Source of the DNA: an uncultured Clostridia bacterium
GTDB lineage: Bacteria > Bacillota > Clostridia > Christensenellales > Aristaeellaceae
Direction of reading: 5' to 3'
Assembly: GCA_937874275.1 (NCBI GenBank)
Contig: CALNAU010000203.1
Location: forward strand, 1-14,510
DNA: 14,510 nt
The notes under the pieces were generated by a model. That model was not told the origin of the DNA. It worked only from the letters and a program-made list of their open reading frames with translations, and did not search any database. The position numbers were made by a program, and so were the translations under genes. Below are positions 6,547-13,917 of the stretch, piece after piece (the first letter of the stretch is position 1; every line of letters starts with the position of its first letter).

Positions 6547-6611
6547 GGGACGAAAGCGTCTTAACCGGGTGGGCGATATGTTACAATCCTGTGTCTAATC
6601 ACTTCAACTTG

Positions 6612-6640
6612 TTTACCCCCTGTGCCCTTTGTGCTATACT
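6612..6640 (+). promoter_or_regulatory. Promoter of the nucleoside phosphorylase operon
   Basis: TTTACC (6612-6617) and TATACT (6635-6640) are separated by 17 bases, a good housekeeping-type match. It is 31 bases before the ATG at 6671. No other convincing promoter was seen downstream up to the right edge, so this may drive all seven following genes. Confidence 0.65.
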
Positions 6641-6670
6641 GCATACGGAAACAAAGGCTGAGGAGGGCGC

Positions 6671-7993
6671 ATGGACCTCATCCGCGTCATTGAACAGAAA
6701 AAGCTGGGCCACGCCCTGAGCAAAGAGGAAGTAACTGCCTTTGCCCGGGCGGCGGCAGACCCTGCCACGCCTGATTATCAGCTGGCGGCGCTGTTGATGG
6801 CCATCCGCATCAACGGCATGAACGCCCAGGAGACGGCCGAGCTGACCATGGCCATGGCGCGCACCGGCGACATGATGGAGCCGGATGTGGGCGGCGTGCC
6901 GGTGGACAAGCACTCCACCGGCGGCGTGGGCGATACCACCACCTTGGTGCTGGTGCCGCTGGTGGCGGCCTGCGGCGCCAAGGTGATCAAGATGAGCGGG
7001 CGCGGCCTGGGCCATACCGGCGGCACCGTCGATAAAATGGAGAGTATCCCCGGCATGCGCACCGAGCTGCCCGAGGAGGAGATTGTCGCCATCGTGCGCC
7101 GCATCGGCTGCTGCGTGGCCGCCCAGTCGGGCGAACTGGCCCCGGCGGACAAGCGCCTGTACGCCCTGCGGGATGTGACGGCCACGGTGGATTCCATCCC
7201 GCTGATCGCGTCCTCCATCATGTCCAAGAAGCTGGCCACCGGCGCCCAGGGCATTGTGCTGGATATCAAGGTGGGCGACGGCGCGCTGATGAAAACGCTG
7301 GACGATGCCCTACAGCTGGGCGACGCCATGGTGGATATCGGCTATCAGGCCGGGCGGCGCGTAACCGCGCTGGTGACCGGCATGGAGGAGCCGCTCGGTA
7401 GCCACGTGGGCAACGCGCTGGAGGTCAAGGAGGCCATCGACGTGCTGGCCGGGCGTGTGCAGGGCCCGCTGTTGGATGTATCGCTGCTGCTGGGCGAACA
7501 GATGCTGTTGCTGGCCGGTATCGCTCAGGATGCCCAGGCGGGCCGCGATATGCTGCTGGAGGCGCTGCGCAGCGGGGCCGGGCTGCGCAAGCTGCAGGAG
7601 ATGATTGAGGCGCAGTCGGGCAACGGCGCTGTGACGCAGGATACGGGGCTGCTGCCCCAGGCCGTGCATCAGATCGCGGTCAAGGCGGACAAAAGTGGGT
7701 ATCTTCATCAGGTGGACGCGACGCAGGTCGGGCTGATTGCCCAGAGCCTGGGGGCGGGACGCCTGCGCAAGGAGGATGTCATCGACCCCGCGGTGGGCCT
7801 GGTGCTGTTCAAGCGCATCGGCGACGCGGTGCAGGAAGGCGACTTGCTTGCGCACATCCACGCCAACGACAAGGCCCGGGGCGAACAGGCGGCGCGCGCG
7901 CTGCTGAACGCCCTGCACATCGGGGAACAGCCCGTCCCCAAGGCTAAACAACTGTACGCGGTCATCGCAAAGGACCGCAGGGAGGTACTATGA
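6671..7993 (+). CDS. pdp: Pyrimidine-nucleoside phosphorylase / thymidine phosphorylase
   Basis: 440-residue nucleoside phosphorylase II family enzyme (Pdp/DeoA). It splits thymidine, deoxyuridine or uridine with phosphate to give the base and (deoxy)ribose-1-phosphate, in cytoplasmic pyrimidine salvage. The N-terminal helical domain (1-70) carries SKEEVTAFARAAA and DYQLAALLMAI. The phosphate-binding loop is KHSTGGVGDTTT (80-91) with conserved H81. The family signature SGRGLGHTGGTVDKMES occupies 109-125. Further active-site stretches are YALRDVT (164-170) and SSIMSKKLA (181-189), then DIKVGDGALMKT (198-209). The C-terminal alpha/beta domain covers about 330-440. Length is typical. GGAGG at 6662-6666 supports the ATG. 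Specificity for thymidine only (DeoA) or for both pyrimidine nucleosides (Pdp) cannot be decided by eye. Its stop overlaps the next ATG. Confidence 0.95.
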   Translation: MDLIRVIEQKKLGHALSKEEVTAFARAAADPATPDYQLAALLMAIRINGMNAQETAELTMAMARTGDMMEPDVGGVPVDKHSTGGVGDTTTLVLVPLVAACGAKVIKMSGRGLGHTGGTVDKMESIPGMRTELPEEEIVAIVRRIGCCVAAQSGELAPADKRLYALRDVTATVDSIPLIASSIMSKKLATGAQGIVLDIKVGDGALMKTLDDALQLGDAMVDIGYQAGRRVTALVTGMEEPLGSHVGNALEVKEAIDVLAGRVQGPLLDVSLLLGEQMLLLAGIAQDAQAGRDMLLEALRSGAGLRKLQEMIEAQSGNGAVTQDTGLLPQAVHQIAVKADKSGYLHQVDATQVGLIAQSLGAGRLRKEDVIDPAVGLVLFKRIGDAVQEGDLLAHIHANDKARGEQAARALLNALHIGEQPVPKAKQLYAVIAKDRREVL

Positions 7994-8718
7994 CCCGCAA
8001 ACGGATACTCACCATGATGCTCAGCCTGCTGATGTTGACGCAGGCATTTCCCGCGCTGACGCTGGCGGAAGCCACCCAGGCGCCCGCCGCGACCGAACAG
8101 GCGGCCCCCGAGGCTACCGAAGCCACGACCGAAGAAACGACCACCGAAACGGCTGAAAAAACCGCTGAATCCCCGGCCGAGGCGGCCGAAGCGCCCGCCT
8201 ATGACAACCCCTTCCTGAAGATGGAAATCCTGGACATGAACGAGCAGCCCTTTGACGTATCACAGTTGGCGGGCAAGCCGCTGATGCTCAACTTCTGGGC
8301 CAGCTGGTGCGGCCCCTGTGTGATGGAGATGCCCGACCTCAACGAGCTCAGCGAGGAATACAAGGACAAGATGCTCATCGTGGGCGTGATGAGCAGCGCG
8401 GCCAACTTCACGCAGGATGGTGGCATTGCCGTCGACCAGAAAGAGCTGGAGGGCGCCCGTGCCCTGTACGAGAGCAAGGGCATCACCTACCCCTCCCTGA
8501 TTCCCAACGACCTGATGCTGGCCATCATGTACCAGATTCCCGTTCAGTCCATCCCCACCACGCTGTTCATCGACGAGAACGGCTACCTGATTCACAGCGT
8601 GATCGGCTCCCGCGACAAGGCGAGCTGGGCCTCCCTGATGGACCAGGTGCTGGCCGTCATTGAAGAGAACCCCACCCCGCAGCCGGGCGGCCAGCCCACG
8701 GACAACCCCGGTGCGTAA
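7990..8718 (+). CDS. TlpA-like extracytoplasmic thioredoxin-fold protein
   Basis: 242-residue exported thiol-disulfide oxidoreductase of the TlpA/ResA type. Residues 1-26 are a signal peptide. Residues 28-70 are a low-complexity linker rich in A, E, T and P that would hold the domain away from the membrane. The thioredoxin domain follows at about 75-225, with the active site WCGPC (106-110) in NFWASWCGPC and the cis-proline at P189 (SIPTTLFID). An insert at about 134-180 separates the halves, as in TlpA proteins. A short P/G/Q tail ends the protein. GGGAGG lies just before the ATG, which overlaps the upstream stop (ATGA). The two following genes encode a CLEC membrane peptide and a membrane 4Fe-4S protein, its likely electron supply. 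Confidence 0.9.
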   Translation: MTRKRILTMMLSLLMLTQAFPALTLAEATQAPAATEQAAPEATEATTEETTTETAEKTAESPAEAAEAPAYDNPFLKMEILDMNEQPFDVSQLAGKPLMLNFWASWCGPCVMEMPDLNELSEEYKDKMLIVGVMSSAANFTQDGGIAVDQKELEGARALYESKGITYPSLIPNDLMLAIMYQIPVQSIPTTLFIDENGYLIHSVIGSRDKASWASLMDQVLAVIEENPTPQPGGQPTDNPGA

Positions 8719-8857
8719 CGCGAAAAAATCCCGCCTGTGGATCCCGCTGAGCCTGGCGGGCGTCCTGCTCATCGCCCTGGGCGCAGCCCGGGGCGAGGTG
8801 GACACGGTGTTTCGGAAGGCCATCATGATTTGCCTGGAGTGTATTGGCATTGGCTAA
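8711..8857 (+). CDS. CD1871A-family small membrane protein with CXXC motif
   Basis: 48-residue membrane peptide, easily missed. The GTG at 8711 is the chosen start; it overlaps the stop of the thioredoxin gene by 8 bases. A TTG at 8660 would add 17 residues from inside that gene and fits poorly. A basic N-terminus (RNAKKSR) precedes one transmembrane helix (about 9-26), then RGEV (27-30), a short helix and the C-terminus ICLECIGIG with cysteines C41 and C44. This pattern (RGEV, then KAI.ICLECIGIG) matches the small CXXC proteins named after C. difficile CD1871A, which I recall next to 4Fe-4S membrane proteins. With positive residues inside, the CLEC pair faces outward. It probably relays electrons or disulfides. 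No ribosome binding site is seen; translation is probably coupled. Confidence 0.85.
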   Translation: MRNAKKSRLWIPLSLAGVLLIALGAARGEVDTVFRKAIMICLECIGIG

Positions 8858-9887
8858 GGCAGCAAAGCAGCGCATCCGCGGACGGGGGCTGATACAGCTC
8901 CTGTTCGCGGCGCTGACAAACAGCTTTGTGACCGGGTTTGCCGCCGGCAAAATCTACCAGGGCAACCTCAAGCACCTGTGCCATCCCGGGCTCAACTGCT
9001 ACTCGTGCCCCGGTGCGGTGCTCAGCTGCCCCATCGGCGCCCTGCAGGCTGTGATTGGCAGCCGGGCGTTTCACCTGTCGCTGTATGTGATGGGTTTCCT
9101 GCTGTTGGTGGGGGCAACGCTGGGGCGCTTTGTGTGCGGCTTCCTGTGCCCGTTTGGCATGATTCAGGAGTGGCTGTACAAAATCCCCTTCCCGTGGAAG
9201 CGCAACCGCTTCCGGGGGGATGCGGCGCTGCGCTATGTAAAGTACGCGCTGCTGGTGGTGCTGGTCATCGCCCTGCCCATGCTGCTGGTGAACGACGCAG
9301 GCGCGGGCTCGCCCACCTTCTGCAAGTATGTGTGCCCGGCCGGCACCCTGGAGGGCGCGGTGCCTTTGGTGCTGCTGTCGGGCAAGGGCCCCCAGACGCC
9401 GACAGACGCGGCGCTGCCTGCGGGCCCCTTGCAGCCCCAAGCCTTGCCCGGCTTGCCGGCGGGGCAACCCATTTTGCAGGGCACCACGGCGCTGCCCGGC
9501 ATCGCGGCCGAGCCGGTGTACCGGACGGGCGCGCTGTTCAACTGGAAGATGACGGTGCTGGCCTTGGTCATTCTGCTCAGCGTGGCGACCTATCGCCCGT
9601 TTTGCAAGTACCTGTGCCCGCTGGGCGCTATCTATGGGATGCTCAACCCGGTGGCGCTGTACCGGCTGCGCATGGAGGACAGCCTGTGCATCCACTGCGG
9701 GCGCTGCCGCAAGGCGTGCCTGATGTGCCTGGACCCGGAGCATCGGCAAAACCAGGCCGAGTGCGTGCGCTGCGGCGATTGTGTCAACGCGTGCCCGACA
9801 GGCGCCTTGAGCATGGGCTTTGGCGAAAAAAAGCGATTTGGTGAAACAGCCGGCACTGCCTCCCCCGCGGGGCAGGGCCGGGGATGA
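8844..9887 (+). CDS. Polytopic membrane 4Fe-4S protein (NapH/YccM-like)
   Basis: 347-residue membrane ferredoxin. TTG starts at 8844 or 8850 are both possible (GGAG at 8836-8839); either overlaps the CLEC gene by a few bases. A Cys-rich stretch with C46, C52, C55 and C62 comes first. About four membrane segments lie near 14-34, 77-97, 132-150 and 235-250. Paired CxxxCP motifs are at C98/C102, C160/C164 and C254/C258. Two ferredoxin motifs close the protein: CIHCGRCRKAC (282-292) and CVRCGDCVNACP (307-318). The family moves electrons from cytoplasmic donors into or across the membrane. Residues 178-228 are an unusual P/L/Q/G-rich, cysteine-free stretch between segments. With its two upstream neighbours it forms a likely thiol-reducing relay. 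Confidence 0.88.
   Translation: MALAKAAKQRIRGRGLIQLLFAALTNSFVTGFAAGKIYQGNLKHLCHPGLNCYSCPGAVLSCPIGALQAVIGSRAFHLSLYVMGFLLLVGATLGRFVCGFLCPFGMIQEWLYKIPFPWKRNRFRGDAALRYVKYALLVVLVIALPMLLVNDAGAGSPTFCKYVCPAGTLEGAVPLVLLSGKGPQTPTDAALPAGPLQPQALPGLPAGQPILQGTTALPGIAAEPVYRTGALFNWKMTVLALVILLSVATYRPFCKYLCPLGAIYGMLNPVALYRLRMEDSLCIHCGRCRKACLMCLDPEHRQNQAECVRCGDCVNACPTGALSMGFGEKKRFGETAGTASPAGQGRG
9850..9881 (+). other. GC-rich hairpin at the 3' end of the 4Fe-4S gene
   Basis: CCGGC (9850-9854) plus CTGCC (9856-9860) pair with GGCAG (9871-9875) plus GCCGG (9877-9881), with one A/G mismatch between the halves and a 10-base loop. No T run follows, so it is not a standard terminator. It ends just before the ribosome binding site of the next gene and could set the relative expression of the two genes. 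Confidence 0.4.
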
Positions 9888-9901
9888 AAGGAAGGAATCC
9901 T

Positions 9902-11056
9902 ATGAAACGTTTACTCCCCCTCCTGCTGGCCCTGATGATGGTGGCACTGCCCGCCCTGGCCGGGCAAACGGAGGCCGCACAGCCGCTGAGCGTTGATGAG
10001 CTTCATGCTTTTGCCTCTGCCCTGTTGGAGCGGGGCATCCGGGAGGGCCTCACGGTCACCCAGGGCGAGGAAGGCATCATGGCCGATGGCATCGGCTATG
10101 TGCTGTACCCCTCCAGCGAAGACCTCAGCCCCGATACGGTGCTGACCGAGGCCGCCATCACCATGGATTCCATCCACGAGGAGGGCCTCATCGGCCCGCG
10201 CGGGCTGGGCGTGACCGACACGCTGGACGAGGTGCTGGCCGCCTACCCCAATGACAACCAGGTTTTGGCCGGCACCATGACGGGTGCGGTGCTGTATATT
10301 TCTGGCGCGCTGCCCGATGCCGTGGGCATGGGCGTGGTAACCCGCGATGGGCAGGATGTCAGGCTGGTGGAGCACACCATCTACCAGCCCACCGAGGGCG
10401 GCTACACGCGCATGGGCCTGCAGTATGTGCTTGACATGGGCTCGGTGGTGGCGATGCGCTACTTTGGCGGCGGCGAGGCGCTGACCCCGGAGGAGGCGCA
10501 GGACGCCGTGACGGCCATCGCCAACCTGCAGGAGGAAACGCACTACTTCGCCTACGACACCAAGGACCCGCAGCCCCTGCAGCGCGAGGACCTGAGCTTT
10601 GCCAGGCTTGATTTCTTTGACATGACGCCCGAGACTGCGCAGAGCGTGCTGGGCGAAGTGGTGCACGAGGAAAAAGTGAAGGATTCCAACGGTGAAGAGC
10701 TGCGCGTGATGCAGTGGGACGGCATCGAGATTGCCTTCGTATACGGTGCGGATGGTGTGTTCAAGCGTGCCGACCGCATCACCGTGACGGCAGCCGGCGT
10801 GGAAGGCCCGCGCGGCCTGCGCGTAGGCACCCCGCTGAGTGCCGCCATCAGCCGCTTCCAACACCCGGCGGAAATCCCCGCCGAAACCGGCGCCTTGTAC
10901 GGCGAGGCCGACAAGCAGGAGGCCCCCTATGGCCGCCTGGACGCGGGCGACAACAGCGCGCAGCTCAACTATGTGATGGTCTATGACGATGCCAACGTCC
11001 GGCTGACGGCTTCCTTCCTGGATGGCGTACTGGTGGAGATGGGCGCGTCGTACTGA
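9902..11056 (+). CDS. Secreted hypothetical protein with a repeated GPRGL motif
   Basis: 384-residue exported protein of unknown function. AAGGAAGGA (9888-9896) favours the ATG at 9902 over the ATG at 9884. The signal peptide is MKRLLPLLLALMMVALPALA, with cleavage after about residue 20. There is no lipobox and no further membrane segment, so the mature protein is free outside or bound to the envelope. GPRGLGVTDTLDEVL (98-112) recurs as GPRGLRVGTPLSAAI (302-316), each preceded by a strand and followed by a YVLY/YVMVYD-like region. This suggests two copies of one alpha/beta unit flanking a linking domain (about 190-290). There are no cysteines in the mature part, so it is not a direct thiol-relay partner. 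Co-transcription with the redox genes is likely. Confidence 0.75.
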   Translation: MKRLLPLLLALMMVALPALAGQTEAAQPLSVDELHAFASALLERGIREGLTVTQGEEGIMADGIGYVLYPSSEDLSPDTVLTEAAITMDSIHEEGLIGPRGLGVTDTLDEVLAAYPNDNQVLAGTMTGAVLYISGALPDAVGMGVVTRDGQDVRLVEHTIYQPTEGGYTRMGLQYVLDMGSVVAMRYFGGGEALTPEEAQDAVTAIANLQEETHYFAYDTKDPQPLQREDLSFARLDFFDMTPETAQSVLGEVVHEEKVKDSNGEELRVMQWDGIEIAFVYGADGVFKRADRITVTAAGVEGPRGLRVGTPLSAAISRFQHPAEIPAETGALYGEADKQEAPYGRLDAGDNSAQLNYVMVYDDANVRLTASFLDGVLVEMGASY

Positions 11057-11058
11057 GT

Positions 11059-11088
11059 GGCCGGGTGCCCCAACAGCATAGCCCGGCC
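11059..11088 (+). other. Hairpin before the TPR-protein gene
   Basis: GGCCGGG (11059-11065) pairs with CCCGGCC (11082-11088), a perfect 7-bp stem with a 16-base loop. It fills the short gap between the genes at 9902 and 11103 and ends 3 bases before the AAAGGAG ribosome binding site. It lacks a T run, so transcription probably reads through. Confidence 0.4.
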
Positions 11089-11102
11089 CCAAAGGAGCGC
11101 AA

Positions 11103-13916
11103 GTGCGGATAGATTTAAGCTGCCCGGTTGAACTCTGGCACTTCCGGATGCCCACCAGTGCGTATCCGGTGGTTGCGCTGCAATTGTTTAACCTGTCCGA
11201 CAAAATGGTCACCAGCATACAGGCGGCCTTTTTGTGCTATGACGCGCAGGGCGAGCGTCTCAGCCGCCAGGTGGAGCGGGTGACGGGGCTGGAGGGCGAG
11301 GCGCGCTCCGCCTTTGAGATGATTGTGGATGTGGAGGATGGCGAGCGCGCCGCGCGCATGGACTTCATCATCGAAAAGGTGTGGTTCATCGACGGCACGG
11401 TGTGGCGGCGCGGCGCAGGCGACCTGACCGAGTATGAGGACAACCGCCTGCCTGTCGGCAAGCAGCTGGACGTGCTGCGCCATGTGGCCGGGGATGACGC
11501 CCAGGGCTACCCCAGCGATCAGGGCGCGGTGTGGCTGTGCGTGTGCGGCCGGGCCAACCCGGCCAGCGCCGGCGAGTGCGCGCGCTGTCAGCGCGACAAG
11601 CGCGAGGTATTTACCCGCTACAACAAGGCGGCCATCGAGGTCATCCTGTTTGAGCGCGAGAGCGCCATGGAGGAAAAGGCCCGCCATGCCCGCGAGGAAG
11701 CGGGCCGCATGCAGCGGGAGCGGGAGGAGCAGGAGCTGCGCCGCAAAAAGCGCCGCCGCCGCGCCACCGCAGGTCTCATTACGCTGACGGTGCTGACGGC
11801 CGGGGCCTATGGCGTGTGGTTCCACGGCATCCCCGCCTACAACTATCACCGCGCGGGCGAGCTGCTGCGGCAAAAGGAATATGCCCAGGCCAAGGAGCTT
11901 TACCTGGCGCTGGAAGACTACGGCGACAGCGCCTCGCTGGCGCTGGAGAGCGACTACCTGCGCGCTGGGGATACCGCCCGCGCGGGCACCCTGACGGGCT
12001 ACAAGGCCGCGCAGGATATCTACACCACCCTGGGCGACTACCGCGACAGCGCCAACCAGGCCAATGCCATGCGCTACGCGCGCGCCGAATTGCTGCGCCA
12101 GGAGGGGGCCTACGAGCAGGCCATCCAGCTGTATGGCGAGCTGGGCGCCTGGGGCAGCGCGGCCGAACAGGCGCTGCTGGCGCGTTACGAGTGGGCCAGC
12201 AGCCTGATGGAATCCCTCAACTACGCCGCCGCGCGCGAGAAGTATCAGGCATTGGGCGACTACCGCGACAGCGCCCAGAAGGCGGAGGACTGCCTGTACC
12301 TGCCCGCCCTGCAGCACCTGGAGCAGGAGGAGTACGCCCAGGCCGAGGAGTTGCTCAACCAGATGGCCGACCGCCACCAGGCGGAGGGCAAGCTGCAGGA
12401 GGTGCACTACCGCTGGGGCGACCAGCTTTTTGACGCAAAGGAGTTTGACCAGGCCGCCGAAAAATATCTGCTGGCCGGTGACTACCTGGATTCCTCCCGC
12501 AAGGCGGCCAGCTGCCTGTACGAGCCGGCCCGCCTGCTGATGGAGGAGGGCAAGTTTGAGGAGGCGCGGGAGAAGCTGCTCAAAATCCTCTCCTACGAGG
12601 ATGCCGCCAGATTGGCCGAGGAGTGCGCCTTTGAAATCGGCGCGCAGCACATGCGCGCGGGCGAGTACGAGCAGGCCATCAACCTGCTGGAGCAGGCGCC
12701 GTCTGTGGCCGCCGCCCTGCCCGCCCTGCGGGAGGCCGCCTACCTGCTGGCCGGGCAGCACAAGGAAGCGGGCGAGCTGGAGCAGGCCCTGCGCCGCTAT
12801 GAGCAGGCCGGGGACTACAGCGATGCTGCCCAGCTGGCCACGCAAACCCGGTATGAGCTGGGCATCCGTGCGGCCAACAACAAGGATTATGCGCAGGCGG
12901 TTGAGATTTTCAGCGCCTTGGGCGAGTATGAGAACAGCGCGGAGGAGCTGAGCCGCGCCCGCTACAGCCGCGCCATCGAGCAGCTGGAGGCCGGGGAATA
13001 TGATGCCGCGGCCGAGGCCTTTGCCGCGCTGGGGGACTACGCCAGCAGCGCCAACTACCTGGGCCAGGCCCATTACCTGCGCGGCCAGCAGGCGCTGGAG
13101 GCGCAGCATTACGCCGCGGCCGCCGCGGCCTTTGAGGCGGCGGGCAGCTATGAGGATGCCGACCAGCAGCGCCAGGAGAGCATCTACCAGCAGGCCCAGG
13201 CTTTGCTGACCGCGGGCGATCAGGCCGGCGCCACCCCGCTGCTCAAGCAGATTGAGGGCTACAAGGATGTGACCGACCTGCTGCACCGCACCGCCTATCA
13301 GCTGGCCAGCCAGCTGAAGGCTGCGGGTGACTACCGCCAGGCGGCCGAGCAGTTTTCGCTGATACGCGGCTATGAGGACGCGGATGCCCAGGCTGAGGAA
13401 TGCTACGACCTGTATTACGCCGATGCCTACCGCGTGGCCGAGGATGCCCTCAAGGACAAGGATTACAGGGCCGCGCTGGAGGCGCTGGAGCCGCTGGACC
13501 GGGAGAACCCGGGCGAGAAATACCGCGATGTGCAGGAGATGTACCAGGATGCGGTATACCGCTACGCCAACCAGCTGCACATGGACGGCAAATCCTACGA
13601 GGCGCTGCCCTACTACCGCAAAATACTGGATTATAAGGATGTGACCAGCTACCGCCTCACCCGCAGGCCCTTCATGGTGCTGGGCAGCTGGGAGAGCGTG
13701 CAGGGCACCAGCATGACCTTCCGCGAGGACGGCACCTGCGCGATTGACGGGCGGGAGCTGTATTTCGCCGTGCGCAACAACCTGGTCACCATTGGCGACC
13801 GGCAGGATGAGCTAACCGATCGCTACATCATCCTGGTGCTCAACGAGGATACCTTCAACCTGCGGCGCGAGTCACCCCGCACCACCTACAAGATGAGCAA
13901 GGTGGAAGTCCCCTGA
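11103..13916 (+). CDS. Zinc-ribbon, single-pass membrane protein with a long TPR-like extracytoplasmic domain
   Basis: 937-residue protein of unknown function. AAAGGAG (11091-11097) precedes the GTG start. Residues 1-125 are a strand-rich cytoplasmic domain. A RanBP2-like zinc ribbon follows with the pattern W144-x-C146-x-C148-x3-N152-x6-C159-x2-C162. Residues 185-220 form a charged coiled coil ending in KKRRRRR, then one membrane helix (221-240). The basic side inside puts the N-terminus in and the C-terminus out. Residues 247-850 hold about sixteen helical repeats of 37 residues ending in a Y-x-D-S-A motif, of TPR or Sel1 character. The end (862-937) is a small strand-rich domain (WESVQGTSMTFREDGTC). 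It may be a scaffold or sensor linking cytoplasm and envelope. The acyltransferase gene starts 1 base after its stop. Confidence 0.85.
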   Translation: MRIDLSCPVELWHFRMPTSAYPVVALQLFNLSDKMVTSIQAAFLCYDAQGERLSRQVERVTGLEGEARSAFEMIVDVEDGERAARMDFIIEKVWFIDGTVWRRGAGDLTEYEDNRLPVGKQLDVLRHVAGDDAQGYPSDQGAVWLCVCGRANPASAGECARCQRDKREVFTRYNKAAIEVILFERESAMEEKARHAREEAGRMQREREEQELRRKKRRRRATAGLITLTVLTAGAYGVWFHGIPAYNYHRAGELLRQKEYAQAKELYLALEDYGDSASLALESDYLRAGDTARAGTLTGYKAAQDIYTTLGDYRDSANQANAMRYARAELLRQEGAYEQAIQLYGELGAWGSAAEQALLARYEWASSLMESLNYAAAREKYQALGDYRDSAQKAEDCLYLPALQHLEQEEYAQAEELLNQMADRHQAEGKLQEVHYRWGDQLFDAKEFDQAAEKYLLAGDYLDSSRKAASCLYEPARLLMEEGKFEEAREKLLKILSYEDAARLAEECAFEIGAQHMRAGEYEQAINLLEQAPSVAAALPALREAAYLLAGQHKEAGELEQALRRYEQAGDYSDAAQLATQTRYELGIRAANNKDYAQAVEIFSALGEYENSAEELSRARYSRAIEQLEAGEYDAAAEAFAALGDYASSANYLGQAHYLRGQQALEAQHYAAAAAAFEAAGSYEDADQQRQESIYQQAQALLTAGDQAGATPLLKQIEGYKDVTDLLHRTAYQLASQLKAAGDYRQAAEQFSLIRGYEDADAQAEECYDLYYADAYRVAEDALKDKDYRAALEALEPLDRENPGEKYRDVQEMYQDAVYRYANQLHMDGKSYEALPYYRKILDYKDVTSYRLTRRPFMVLGSWESVQGTSMTFREDGTCAIDGRELYFAVRNNLVTIGDRQDELTDRYIILVLNEDTFNLRRESPRTTYKMSKVEVP
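11841..13652 (+). repeat. Tandem 111-base (37-residue) TPR-like coding repeats
   Basis: The repeat anchor is a tyrosine in a D/E-Y-x-D-S-A motif at residues 273, 313, 350 (W), 387, 425 (H), 461, 498, 535 (V), 572, 609, 646, 683, 720, 757, 807 and 844. Nearly all steps are exactly 37 residues; the exceptions are 40, 38, 36 and one of 50. Each unit reads helix, E/D-Y-x-x-A, helix, then L-G-D-Y-x-D-S-A. Copies are diverged in DNA, so this is an old protein-level expansion. Confidence 0.85.
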
Positions 13917-13917
13917 G

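Noticed and set aside
6561..6587. Second plus-strand promoter, TTAACC and TACAAT
   Set aside because: The 15-base spacer is short and the 6612-6640 promoter is closer and better.
8660..8710. TTG start extending the CLEC peptide by 17 residues
   Set aside because: The extension is R/P/S-rich read-through of the thioredoxin tail and would spoil the normal short N-terminus of the family.
9850..9881. Terminator between the 4Fe-4S gene and the secreted-protein gene
   Set aside because: The hairpin is real but has no T run and is followed directly by a ribosome binding site.
11115..13580. Long minus-strand open frame opposite the TPR gene
   Set aside because: It is the mirror of GC-rich periodic codons; its product is low-complexity L/G/Q/R and the plus frame has a start, ribosome site and clear domains.
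11841..13652. Direct repeats as a CRISPR-like or recombination array
   Set aside because: The 111-base period is in frame and conserved only at protein level; there are no identical repeats or spacers.
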